A stretch of 64,000 nucleotides of DNA, from the NCBI GenBank assembly GCA_022497145.1, contig MU385892.1, positions 206,507-270,506 on the forward strand, in the 5' to 3' direction. Shown piece after piece: positions 12,043 through 22,710 of the stretch (its first letter is position 1; each line of letters begins with the position of its first letter). A program made the translations under genes and the position numbers. This stretch comes from Rostrohypoxylon terebratum (taxonomy: Eukaryota > Ascomycota > Sordariomycetes > Xylariales > Hypoxylaceae). Under the pieces are notes generated by a model. The model saw nothing but the letters and a program-made list of their open reading frames with translations. It was not told the DNA's origin and searched no databases.

Positions 12043-12903
12043 CGTGATTTGTATTGGTGAAGGAGGCGGGTTCGAAAGCTTGGCGATTGGCAGAGATGAT
12101 TTGGTGCAAAGGCAACGAGAAAGGCGTTGTTGGCCTCTTGTTGCTTTTCTCGTTGATTTTGGAGAGTCCAAGGTTGGTGGATTTGCGACGTGAATCTGTA
12201 GGCAATTTGATTGGTCAAAGCTATGGTACTATGGTACCCTAGTCGGTGCCTGACACCACAGATTGATCACAAGGTGACAGATGGCGGCAGTTGGCATCTT
12301 GTAGTCATCCAAACTTCAAAGATGTATCTTGGTACCTTTCTTATAAGTTATCACATAATCACATGCAATCGTCATTGTGCCACCCCAATTCTTCTTTTGA
12401 ATAACTTCCTCAACATTGATGCCTCTATGCCAGTGAAAGGCACAATGATAGACTCTCACGCCCTTCCAATGTAACTTTTATCTTTGTTGACTGAGAACCA
12501 ATCAAGATGCAAATATCTCCACTATTCGGTTCTCCATCGTCACGAGTCAAGTTGCCGTATTCGATCAATCCCACCTCGAGATAATCTCAAAGTTACAAGG
12601 AAGATCGCGATGTCGGAGAGGATACGATACCGCGATTGGTTCTCTGCGTAGATCTATAGCATCACCTGCAAGGGCATAAGGCGTCGTCGGCATTATGTGT
12701 CCAATTGGAAAACTTCCATTTGTTTGCTGGGGTGCAATATAGAAGGCCTATCGTTTGCAAGGCGTGAAGGTGGGTAACCGCCCTTGCTATCATGTTAACT
12801 GCAGTTCAGAATGGAATCGTCTATAAATCTCGAATGCTATCTCATCTTTCTCACATGTGCCCCTAATCATATCATATACGGGAGACCTATAATATATATC
12901 TTC
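12043..12903. other. Intergenic, divergent promoters
   Basis: Lies between Y14 (-) and the MFS gene (+). A TATA-like ctataaat sits at about 12821-12828, roughly 80 bp before the preferred MFS start codon. No gene is seen. Confidence 0.4.
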
Positions 12904-14394
12904 ATGACCATGACTACTCGGACAGAAAAACACCCACATCCCCACCAAACCTCCGGGACGGAAGCTGACCAGCTTCCCTCAGCGGCGGGAGCGGAAGACA
13001 ACAACAAAAACAACAACAACACCGCCACATCAACACCAATAGACATCCTCGAAGTCGAGACCCCAGCCCCTTCCTCACCATCCTCCCCACCCTTCCCCCT
13101 CGAACACAGTAAATCCGCCTACCTAGTCCTCGCCGGGTGCGTGCTAATCCAAGCCCCGATATGGGGGTACTCCCTAGCCTTCGGCATATTCCAAGAATTC
13201 TACACGACGCACCCCTCTATCCTGGGCCCTCAATCCCCGGGCACCATCGCCAGCATCGGCACGTCGCAGACGGGGATCCTGTACCTGATGATGCCGATCA
13301 CCTTCACGCTTCTGACCAAGTACCCCCATCTCCGCCACTGGTTCCTGCGGTTGGGCCTGTTGTTGACGACGGGGTGTCTGACGGCGTCTTCGTTCGCCAC
13401 GAGTGCGAGGTGGTTGATTGCGACGCAGGGTGTGTTGCATGCTATCGGGTGCGGGTTGCTGTTTAGCCCGACCTCATTATACTTAGATGAATGGTTTAGC
13501 GCGCGTAAGGGCTTGGCGTACGGAGCGATGTGGAGTGGGAAGAGCGTTGCTGGGGCCGGGATGCCATTTCTAACGAGTGCGTTGCTGAATCGGTATGGCG
13601 TTGGGACGACGCTGCGAGTATACGCCGTAGCTTCGGCGGTCCTTACAATACCGCCGTTGTTTCTTATGCGAGATCGTCCTGATACACCTACTGCTACCGC
13701 CACCACTAGCAACAGCGAGACCAACACACCCTCCTCCTCCCCAACCCGTCCCGCGGGCACCGTATCCTTCGCCTTCGCCCGACACCCCACCTTCTGGATC
13801 CTACAATTCGGCAACATCCTCCAATCAATGGGCTACCTAATGCCCAGCACCTACCTAGCCTCCTACGCCAACGCCCTCGGTTTCCCCTCCATAACCGGCC
13901 CCGTCTTCCTCGCCCTGATATCTCTCGCCTCCGTCCCCGGCTCCCTCCTAATCGGCCTCCTCAACGACACCGGCCTACCCGCCACCACCGTCATCCTAAT
14001 CTCCAGCCTCGGCAGCGCCCTGCCCGTCTTCCTGCTGTGGGGCCTAGGCGGCCACCAGGTCGCCGTCCTCGTCCTCTTCACCCTCCTGTACGGCTTCTTC
14101 GCCGGCGGCTTTAGCTCGACCTGGTCTGGCATCCAGCGCGAGCTGAGGAGCACCGACGGCGCCGTGGATACCGGGCTAGTTTTCGGCATGCTCCTCGGTG
14201 GTCGAGGTCTTGGTTTCGTCTTGAGCGGACCTGTCGGCGGCGCTTTGTTAGAAGTGGATCGCCTGAAGGCCCAGGATTTCTCGGGATATGCTACGCAATA
14301 CGGTCCTATGATCATATATACCGGATTGACCGCTACCCTCGGTGCCTGGGGTTGGTTTTGGACTATGGGGAAGAAGGCGATGGCAGCGTTTTAA
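12904..14394 (+). CDS. Major facilitator superfamily transporter, monocarboxylate-transporter-like (496 aa)
   Basis: Plasma-membrane or organelle permease; substrate unknown. Single exon. The reading frame is open from an ATG at 12811, but a TATA-like box lies inside that extension and its first 31 residues are not MFS-like. The start MTMTTRTEKH at 12904 is therefore preferred. A low-complexity N-terminus (NNNKNNNN-type, then Pro/Ser-rich) precedes about twelve hydrophobic segments. These begin SAYLVLAGCVLIQAPIWGYS; a hydrophilic central loop (RDRPDTPTATATTSNS) separates the two six-helix halves. GIFQEFY after helix 1 and GVLHAIGCGLLFSP resemble fungal monocarboxylate-permease (MCH-like) members. 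No neighbouring pathway gene suggests a substrate. Confidence 0.85.
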   Translation: MTMTTRTEKHPHPHQTSGTEADQLPSAAGAEDNNKNNNNTATSTPIDILEVETPAPSSPSSPPFPLEHSKSAYLVLAGCVLIQAPIWGYSLAFGIFQEFYTTHPSILGPQSPGTIASIGTSQTGILYLMMPITFTLLTKYPHLRHWFLRLGLLLTTGCLTASSFATSARWLIATQGVLHAIGCGLLFSPTSLYLDEWFSARKGLAYGAMWSGKSVAGAGMPFLTSALLNRYGVGTTLRVYAVASAVLTIPPLFLMRDRPDTPTATATTSNSETNTPSSSPTRPAGTVSFAFARHPTFWILQFGNILQSMGYLMPSTYLASYANALGFPSITGPVFLALISLASVPGSLLIGLLNDTGLPATTVILISSLGSALPVFLLWGLGGHQVAVLVLFTLLYGFFAGGFSSTWSGIQRELRSTDGAVDTGLVFGMLLGGRGLGFVLSGPVGGALLEVDRLKAQDFSGYATQYGPMIIYTGLTATLGAWGWFWTMGKKAMAAF

Positions 14395-14802
14395 TGAAGG
14401 AATATCACTTACCGCAGAAACTGCTGAGAACTTGGGAAGTTGGTCTTACCGTCACAATACTTTCTACATGCCTACAGAATATTACATGCACTCAAAACTT
14501 AGGAGTCATTTTTTATTAATATCGTGATCATTCAACTATGTAATGTTACAGCGCCCATAATACGGTTGCGCGTAGCCTATGGCTAATAACCCTGGGGTAA
14601 CGGGCTTCTATCCATATCCATACAATGCACTTTATGCAGACCCCTTTTTCGTAAAACGCCGCCCATGCGTGAGTATCATCATGACTCAGTTAAACCACCC
14701 AAACCCAATAATAACAAACTACAATCAGCGAATGAATTTCCGTTGCCATCACCATCGCCACCTCGTACCAAACGCCAATTCCTAATCTTCACCTATACCC
14801 CT
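14395..14802. other. Convergent 3' intergenic region
   Basis: 3' flanks of the MFS gene (+) and the coiled-coil gene (-). No ORF with domain support. Confidence 0.45.
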
Positions 14803-17800
14803 TCAGTAGTACTGATGGACGCCCTTGAATGTTGGGTCATTCGACATGGCATTCGTCACAGTAATGTCCACAAAATCCTCCGTCATCTCTTGACCGCTAG
14901 CCTTCTGCCCCTCCAGGGCATCAAACAAGAAGTAGATCTGATCTCTTCGAAGATCCCGCACTCGTCTCAAATTCGTGATCTTCTTATCTAACTTCTTCCA
15001 CCGGTTTCGGTGGAGTGAAGGGTTGCAACGGTTGTAGAGTTCATCGGCATCCTTAATGGCCATCTGAACATGTCTCTCCTCATCTTGCAAAGTCTTGATA
15101 ACCTTCGCTAGCGCCTCCCCTGGCTTGATCGATGGACGCAGTGTAGATTGGTCTTCATACTCGCTTTCACCCAAAACTTGATCCGTCACGGGGATTGGTT
15201 TGTCAACACGGATGATAGACTTCGTTTTATAGTCAATTCCGCGAAGCCGGCATTGATATGTGTTGATACGGGTGCAAACAACGCAATTCTTGCAGTCATG
15301 TTCATCATTGAGGGAATCGAGGATACGCTTGGCATCCTTAGAAAGCTCACCCTTATCAGCCTTCTGCTTCTCGGTTGTCTTATCTTCCTCGAGCGTAATG
15401 TCATCAATAAACAAGGCTGAAGTCATGTTGTCTTCATGGTCTGAGTCGTCAGCAAATCGTGGACTGTCGGGACAGTGGCGGTAGTATTTGTCCTTTGCGC
15501 TAGCGCTAGACTTAAGGTTGAAGCGTCCGGTGAGATCTGCGCGGGACTTTTCGCGCCCGTTGTGAATATCTGGATGACCAAATGATACCTTGCGAGGGAT
15601 GGTATCGTCAGACTTAGATCTTCGCATACCGGTGACGGTATCTGTCCTCTCCCGTGCATGCGACTCCTCGGTGTCCGTCTCAACAGCGCGGGTCGCCTTG
15701 GACTGTTTCTGCGAATTCAGGCGCGAAGGTTGAGTATCCTTCAAAATCCCGACAGGCTGGGACTTAGTGGTCTCCCCGCGTCCCTTGAGCGCACCAGAAA
15801 CTGTCCTGTGAGAGCTCGCAGTCTGCACTCGTGCTTGAGACATAAATGGAGGTGGCAGAATTTGACTGTCCTCATCGCTCATATCATCATCGTCGTCAAA
15901 GCCCAACGACTCGTTAGTGACATCTTTTCGCTGCGTCTCGCTGCGGATTTGACGAAGAGTTTCCCTCAACTTGGGCATTTCGCCTTGTGTGAAAATGCTC
16001 GCAAAGTCAGACCCTTGAGTGAGGTCGATCTGCTGGGTGTAATCATCTTGGAGAGGCATGTCGGTCTGAGATGTTATGCTTCTAGCAGTAGTCTCGCTGG
16101 CGACAGATTTGCCCTTTGATTGCGTTGTCTTGCCTTGCTTCTTCTTATCAACGGTACTCATGAAGTCCTTGATTTCCTGAGTAATCTGGCGTGCTTCGTT
16201 AATAGCGTCTGTCCTCCGTTGGATTTCAGATTGGAGTTGAACCTCGTTTTCAGCAGTCTTTTTCAGCTTGTTTGCCAAAGCCGACTCCTTGCCGGCGATG
16301 AGCTCCAAGCGCTGCGTCAAGGTTGCTGCCTGTTCTTCGTACATGGCGGCTTCCTCCTTGCTATCTTTCACGATTTGTTCAAACTGCTTAGTAATCTGCT
16401 CGATCTTTTGGTTAAGTCGCTCATTGGCGGTACCAAGTCGGCGCTTCTCTTGTTCGAGGGCCAAACGCTTGGACGAGAACTCAGCTTGGAGATCAATGAT
16501 CTGCTGCTGAAGTTCCGCATTCTCTTTAGAAAGCTCATGGTTCCGTCCCTCAAGTCGATATTTTATATCCTTGAAGTCAACGGACATGGTTCCGGTCTCG
16601 ACGTTCGTAGCATCGAGCAGTTTCTTAAGTCGAGCTACCTCGTCTTGGAGATCATGTGTTCGTCGATCAAGCAGAGAGTTCTGTTGCTTCAAAACTTTGT
16701 TGTCGTTGAAAAATTTGTCATTGTGGCGCTCTAGGCTGAGGTTGTCCTCCTTAAGCATAGTCTTTTCCTCTAGAAGGACGTTGTACTCGTGTTGAAGATT
16801 CTCAAATTCTGCCTTGTTCAGATCGAGCTGTGCTTTTGCGGCTTTGAGATCATGTTCTAAATCCAAATTCTGCCGAGTCACATCTCTATTGTGATCACGT
16901 AATGAGCGGTTCTCCTCCAGCAGAGTCTTCCACTGTTGGCGGATAGAGTTGTTGTCTTTGCGTAAGGAGTTGTTTTCCAACTCGAGAGTGTTGGCATTCT
17001 GAGTATTATCCTCACGGAGTAGTGCAAGCTGCTGACGGGCAGTGTTGAGCTCAGACTCAAGCTGTTTAATTTTGTCGGCTTGCTCCGTAGCGCTCTTAAG
17101 AGCTTCGTCACGCTCGGCGACGTAGGACTCTGTGTGAATTTCATTGATGCTGATCTTGCGATTCGCCTTATCTAGGCGGGCTTGCAGAGAACTGATTTGA
17201 TCCTCCAATTGATCCTTCTGGGCATTCAGGTGATCAATGATTGAGCTCTCGGAGTCGGAACCCATGGCACTGTCTTTTCGAGACTTGTACTTGGCAACTT
17301 GAATCTGCAGTTCTTCAATCTCTTCTTGAAGCTGTTCTGCCTGTCGTGAAACTACTTCGTCGTGCTCCTTCAAAGCGTGGATTTCGTCCTTGATCTTATC
17401 AAGGGAAACAAAAATCTTCTCCTCGTCCTCGGGAATAGCAATTCCTTCCACTTCAACGTGGTGGTCGGGTGACACCGTTGATTCACGGTCATGTACTTTG
17501 CCATGTTTGACGAAAACCGGCATCCCATCTCTGAAAGATTGCAATCTCAGAGTACCCGATAAGAAGTCATTTATGTAAGAAAAGTTGGGCAGGAAAAAAG
17601 AACGGGCAGTCTGATTAGGAGTAGCGGGGTCTGCCATGTGGCCCAATCTGGTCTGTCGCTCCATGTGTATCTTGGCGGCATTTCGTGGCTGTTGTGGCTT
17701 GGGCGAAGCATGCTTTACCGATTGCTCCTTAGACTCGGCTTGCTTGGTCTGGGCTGTCTTAAGTGTCTCGAGTAGAGCTGTGACGTTGCCGCGACGAGGC

Positions 17801-18969
17801 TTGGAGCCCTTTCCTGGGTTCGGTGCCGATACACGCCGGCGGATTGCATTGTCTTCCGTGTCCTCTTGTGGCTGAATTACCGGTTCTGAGAGATCCAACG
17901 AGCATTCGGACTCAGTTTGGACTCGAGGTTGCATCTGAGCACGTGTCCGGGCTACGTCTCGACTCGCTGTGACGGTTCGGCCCTTTTGCGCATCCGCAGT
18001 CTTAGTGGGTTTGTCATCCTAAATTCACAATGTTAGTACTTGTTTCATTCTATTATTCCAAGAACAGTGCTGTCAAACAAATGAAGCAATAATTGGATCA
18101 GCAAAGCGGACCGTCGGCTTATTACGAGGAGCAATATCCGAGACTCGACGAGGAGAAAACGGACGAACAAAAGAACGGGAGAAATATGAAATTCGGGATA
18201 ACGGGGGGATTGCAACACTTCGCTTAGGACGAAGGCACGATTTTGAGGGAATTTTATGAGAGTCATGGGGAGATACATTGTAACGAAAGTGTGGGAAGGC
18301 TACGGGGATACGGCTAGATAAATCGATTTCACGTGGACGCGGAGGTCCCTCGCGTGGTCGAAATACCGCAGCGGTTGCTTTTGGAATCCGACTAGCAAAA
18401 AGTGCTGCCCGTGCAGCTCGACTAGCTTCAGCGGTGTCCGCCAGTTCAGTCGTTATATCGGCTGCTGTCCCCGCTGTTGGGGCCAAACCCTTCACTGAAA
18501 TTGATAATGATTGAATTCGTTCTAGGATCTCACTTGCCTTGATTGCGGTACCCGCTCTAGGGGTAGCGGCCATAGAGTTGGGACTCCCCAGTGGTGTCAC
18601 GTTTTCTTTCCCGTCTAGGTTAGCGAGATCGTTGCTCGCGTCATCCCACGCGTCCTTCTCTTGTTCAGAACCGTTAGGATTCCAACGACTCCATTCGGGG
18701 AAAGTGCGGCCAAGGGCCGACGTGTTGATGTTGAAGGAAGCTGATTGAGGAGCTTTAGCGCTGCGCATGGCAGCTTGACTAGGTAGGTTGATGGAAAGGT
18801 CGTCCATCCGTCGCGTCGATTCACCTTGAGGACCCATTGTGATGTTGGAGGTCAAGGTGATGGTTCCGTGAGTACCGGTAGATGATGGTGGTGAATTAAA
18901 AGGATTCTCGGTATTCTGATGCATCTCTCTAAGGATGCGTGATTGGTATCTAGTACTTCTCGACTCCAT
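14803..18969 (-). CDS. Spindle-pole-body coiled-coil protein with Cep57/PPC89-type domain (1368 aa)
   Basis: Probable spindle-pole-body (microtubule-organising centre) scaffold. Exons 18079-18969 and 14803-18018. The 60-nt intron uses a weak donor GTTTGA but has a good ACTAAC branch and TTTAG acceptor. The N-terminal 300 residues are disordered (NPFNSPPSS, SNGP-like). Residues about 450-900 form a long coiled coil with almost unbroken heptads (LNTARQQLALLREDN, EKTMLKEDNLSLERHND). A middle segment is acidic and Ser-rich. The C-terminal domain (about 1230-1320) reads CKNCVVCTRIN, then a DEERHVQMAIKDADELYNRC / DQIYFLFDALEG block. That matches the microtubule-binding domain of Cep57 (PF06657), also found in fission-yeast Ppc89-like proteins. 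Family assignment is good; exact orthology to Ppc89 is inferred. Confidence 0.82.
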
Positions 18970-20470
18970 TATATCCCGTCGCGCATATGACGCGTTGGGA
19001 ATGGAATCGAGGCTTAGGTAGTAAGTGTATGGTGTATCAATTAAGCACCAGAAAGACGCGTCTAAGCGCGTAAAATAGATAAGGGGAGTTGAATCGCTAT
19101 TCTATAGCAAGAATGCGATGAAAATAAGCTACAGCGATAGCTGAACAGAAGCGGATGTGTGATGGTTGATGTGTCAGTATGTGATGAGCAATAGGTGAAG
19201 GAAGACGCGTCCTGTCAATGAAGAGAATCAATTGCAGGCGCGGGTTGATGTACGAATCCAAATGTATTGAATGGATCGAATTGATTACAGTATTTGCAAT
19301 AGAAGCATAGAAACATAGAAGCAGAGTTGATGGTTACAGTGCGCAAGAGCTTAGAAGTCGCAAGTTGATGAAAGCTGAAAGTTGCGTTCGAAGCTGAAAA
19401 AAAGTTGTTTGTTGTTGTAAGAAGAAGAGTTGGGGAGAAAGAGTCGAGGGGGGGTAAGTAAACACCTTAGGTGGGTTCAATCAGTAGAGGGTCCCATGGC
19501 GTCACTGGGTAAGCCACCCCCAATCGAGAAAAACTGAACTTTAATTGGTGGAAGTTGCACTAAATGCACCTGCCCTTTGATATTCCCACGCCCCTAGATC
19601 GGAAATGATCTGCAAGTCCCTCCCATATATGGACTAGCCCATAGATGAGATTCTGAACCCCGGAAGGCACGTTAGTGGTGTGCATCAATTTGGGGAAGGT
19701 ACCGAGATACATGTGCCATGTACCTTATGGCATGTACCTAAGTACCTTTGTGGTATCGACGGGACTCGATGGGAGTGTCGAGAGGCGAAATGGGGAGATT
19801 TGTGATGAGTCTGGGCTATCCCAAGGTCGATGATCACTTTTAGTGAACTTCTAGATAGATAAAAGTATTATCCGTAGTGCTTTGTGTAACTCGGCGATGG
19901 AAGCATCTACGGGCGTGTACTATAACTAGGACCCTAGGGCCTAGTTAGTACCAGATGAAGGGGAAGTAGGTAGGTGGGATCTGAATAGCATCGCAGCTAC
20001 TCGACGATCCATCGACTACTGTTGCAATTCATCGCTAGTAGTGAGGTATCAGGTGATCAGATAGTTCAGATAGCAAACTTCTGTTAGGAATCTCTTGTAC
20101 ACCTTCAATACCTATTGTACACCTAACTTGCAATTGATTGTTGAGTCCTCTTTGTCACCGAGCTATGTCTTCTAACAAGATCAAGATGATCCTGATTAAC
20201 AACGCTCTTGTTGTGTTCCTATTGGATCAAGTAAACAAACTCATTGTTGGAGTTCAGCTCCCGACGAGATCAATGTATAAAAACTTCGATACTTGGAAGT
20301 TTGAGCCTTCGAGGCCTTCCTTGTTGACCCTTAGGTACTTATTGGCAGTGTGCGTTCAGAGCGGACGCCGTTGACTATTTCATCATTTGCGGCTATTCGA
20401 TACCCATATACCTAAGATAATAGGCGGCAGGCCATCAAGTATCTTTCCCTCCAACTAATGACATTCGAAG
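18970..20470. other. Long 5' intergenic region
   Basis: Divergent upstream region of the spindle-pole gene (-) and the glycosyltransferase gene (+). It holds a run of GTACCT/CATGTACC repeats (about 19695-19750). A short frame at 20138-20374 has one hydrophobic stretch but no domain, and no splice that would join it convincingly to the glycosyltransferase. I treat it as non-coding or leader sequence. Confidence 0.45.
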
Positions 20471-21787
20471 ATGGAATACATCTCTGCTCACAACATACGG
20501 GTCGCCTCCTTATTTGGCCTTTACCTATGGGACGCGATCGATGGCTATCAAACCAGAAGTTACGCGTCGAAATACAGGCCATTTCCTGTCCCTCCTCCCG
20601 ACCAAGCCCTCTACAACTCGCGAAATGTATCGATCGTCTGTCCTACAATTGATTGGGACGATGATTTGCCTAGGAACCTCGTAACCTGGCTCGCATGCCG
20701 TCCCCGCGAAGTGATATTCGTCACTGTCGAAACTACACAAATGAAATTAGCTCGGGATCTACAATCATCCCAGGGTCTTTCCGAGATTGTAAGAGCAAGT
20801 GGGACATCAATTCAGATAGTTTCAGTCCAAGAGGCCAATAAACGGGATCAACTTTGTCGTGGTATCAACCAAGCCCAAGGCGAAATCATTTGCCTCGTGG
20901 ACGACGACGCAAAGTGGACGTCGAACCAAGTTCTGACGCAACTTTTAGCTCCCTTTCAGGAAGAAGACGTTGGCCTTGTCGGCGGACCTATCGGATCGTA
21001 CGTCCCCAAAGATAGACAGCACCCGAATGTTATCACCCCCTGGGAGGTTGCCGCCCTCCGTATCCGATCCCGTCGAGCCCTTGGCATGGCAGCATTCTTT
21101 GCCGCGGATAGATCCACAAACTTTACCATCTCGGGTCTTACCATGCTCGTGAGGGCGGAAATAGTCAAAGATCCTTACTTCCAATATCTTTTTACTCACG
21201 ACATATGGAACGGGCTGAGACAGAATACAGGGGATGACGGCTTCATCACGCGTTACCTTCTCTTCCAACATAAGTTGGATCACCGAGCTTTTTCCTCTGT
21301 CCCTCAAAAGCAGTGGAGGTTAGGAATGCAACTAACTCCAGAAGCCGAGGTCCAAACTTCTCTGCTGTCGGACAACAGGTACGCTTCCCAGAGTAAGCGC
21401 TGGTTCAGATCAGGTCTCCGCCTCCGACTCACCTGCCTCTTCTACGAACCAGGCGTCTCGGAAATGAGAGCAACAGCACCTTATATGGCTCGTAAGATGA
21501 TCGGATCCATGGCAACCCCGGCTCTTACTGCCATCCGATTCTACCTTTGGATGTATCTGTGGTTTACCCATCCTGTAGTCGCCGCTCTCTTCCTGGTCTT
21601 CTACGTACTCAGAGATTGGTTCAATAGCCTTCTGGCTTTCGCTAAGCAGTACCCTTACTGTAGTCGTAATATCTGGGCAGCTATGGCCACAGACAACTTA
21701 TATCTATTTACTGATATATATTCGTATTTAACCCTCTCAAGAGAGAGCTGGTCGAACCGAGCTAGCGTTGCCGGGGTCGGCGAATAA
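20471..21787 (+). CDS. Family 2 glycosyltransferase, Cps1/GT2-like (438 aa)
   Basis: Processive-type membrane glycosyltransferase, probably making a surface polysaccharide; the product is unknown. Intronless. GT-A fold starting NVSIVCPTI (about 52-60); substrate DxD region LVDDDAKW (Asp144-146); catalytic acid region GDDGF (254-258); QSKRW (307-311), the QxxRW motif of processive GT2 enzymes. A hydrophobic pair near the C-terminus (about 345-390) would anchor it in the membrane. The N-terminus has a weak hydrophobic stretch (VASLFGLYLW). Related fungal type 2 glycosyltransferases are needed for hyphal growth on solid surfaces in plant pathogens, which is family knowledge; equivalence here is inferred from motifs only. 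Start chosen because the frame has no earlier ATG that adds domain sequence. Confidence 0.85.
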   Translation: MEYISAHNIRVASLFGLYLWDAIDGYQTRSYASKYRPFPVPPPDQALYNSRNVSIVCPTIDWDDDLPRNLVTWLACRPREVIFVTVETTQMKLARDLQSSQGLSEIVRASGTSIQIVSVQEANKRDQLCRGINQAQGEIICLVDDDAKWTSNQVLTQLLAPFQEEDVGLVGGPIGSYVPKDRQHPNVITPWEVAALRIRSRRALGMAAFFAADRSTNFTISGLTMLVRAEIVKDPYFQYLFTHDIWNGLRQNTGDDGFITRYLLFQHKLDHRAFSSVPQKQWRLGMQLTPEAEVQTSLLSDNRYASQSKRWFRSGLRLRLTCLFYEPGVSEMRATAPYMARKMIGSMATPALTAIRFYLWMYLWFTHPVVAALFLVFYVLRDWFNSLLAFAKQYPYCSRNIWAAMATDNLYLFTDIYSYLTLSRESWSNRASVAGVGE

Positions 21788-22710
21788 AAGAAGCATCGTG
21801 CTAAGGGCGGCGGAGTTGGCTAGGTTGATTGGAAGCACTAGGCATTGATGCGTTGGTTTTAGCGAATAATTCTGACTTCAGAAGAGATATCTATGTTTCT
21901 TGTTTTGCAGCTAAGTTATCTCCCTAACGGCGATTTAGCTATTGTTATGTTTTTAACAAGATCGCACTGATACTTACTCGTTCTATTTGCAGTGCGCGTG
22001 CCTCCCGAACGGTGTCTGTGAACTCAAGTCCAGGTTAGATCCCATCTGATAAAATACTAAAATAGAGGAGGATAGAATGTGATTTGTAAAGATAAGTCCC
22101 CACCTGTCTACCTGAGGTACCTAATTCGTGCACTTCGCTGTCTTTCTGTCTTTTCCTCCTTCCCCTTTTCTGAGGTTCTCATCTCTCTACCGAGTGTCTA
22201 CCGAGTACCTACCGAGTAAGCTCGTCTCCGTCCATTAAAAATGTTTCCATAAAAAGTTCAAGTCTTAGCAGCTAGTTTAATCCTCATGATCCCGTCCTTC
22301 GGCTTAGAGTGTCACAAACCAACCGACAGGCGGCCACTTTGAGGACCCAAGGAGTGGAACCCCATAAACCAATCACGGCTAAACCACGGCATAGAATGAT
22401 CTATTGATCTAATTGATCTAGGACATCTACCAGATCATTAGATCAATTAGATCAACCAGATCACGATAACCTCAGGCACTCAGTAGGGAGGAAGGAGAGA
22501 CATTTTTTATAAAAGCATAGCATACTTCATGTATCTAGTCACTCACTTCAGTTCTTTAGCTATCAATCTAAGTCTATTACTTCAACCGCATCGAACTAAT
22601 AGAGAGAGGACTCCAAGCCTTTCTTACGAACAGACTACCTTTGATCTGATCTCTACGAGTACTGCTAACAAACAAGGAAACCCACGAATCACCCCGTATA
22701 CCTAAAGTAC
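21788..22710. other. Convergent 3' intergenic region with a 17-bp inverted repeat
   Basis: 3' flanks of the glycosyltransferase (+) and the P450 (-). Short tandem copies of ctaccgagt lie around 22189-22217. A perfect 17-bp inverted repeat lies at 22404-22420 and 22439-22455. No gene is seen. Confidence 0.45.
22404..22455. repeat. Perfect 17-bp inverted repeat, 18-nt loop
   Basis: The arm 22404-22420 (ttgatctaattgatcta) is the exact reverse complement of 22439-22455. Further GATC-rich near-copies flank it on both sides. It can form a hairpin in DNA or RNA. It lies about 250 bp beyond the P450 3' end. Confidence 0.7.

Noticed and set aside
20138..20374. Possible first exon for the glycosyltransferase
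   Set aside because: No donor/acceptor pair joins it in frame, and the glycosyltransferase is already complete from 20471.
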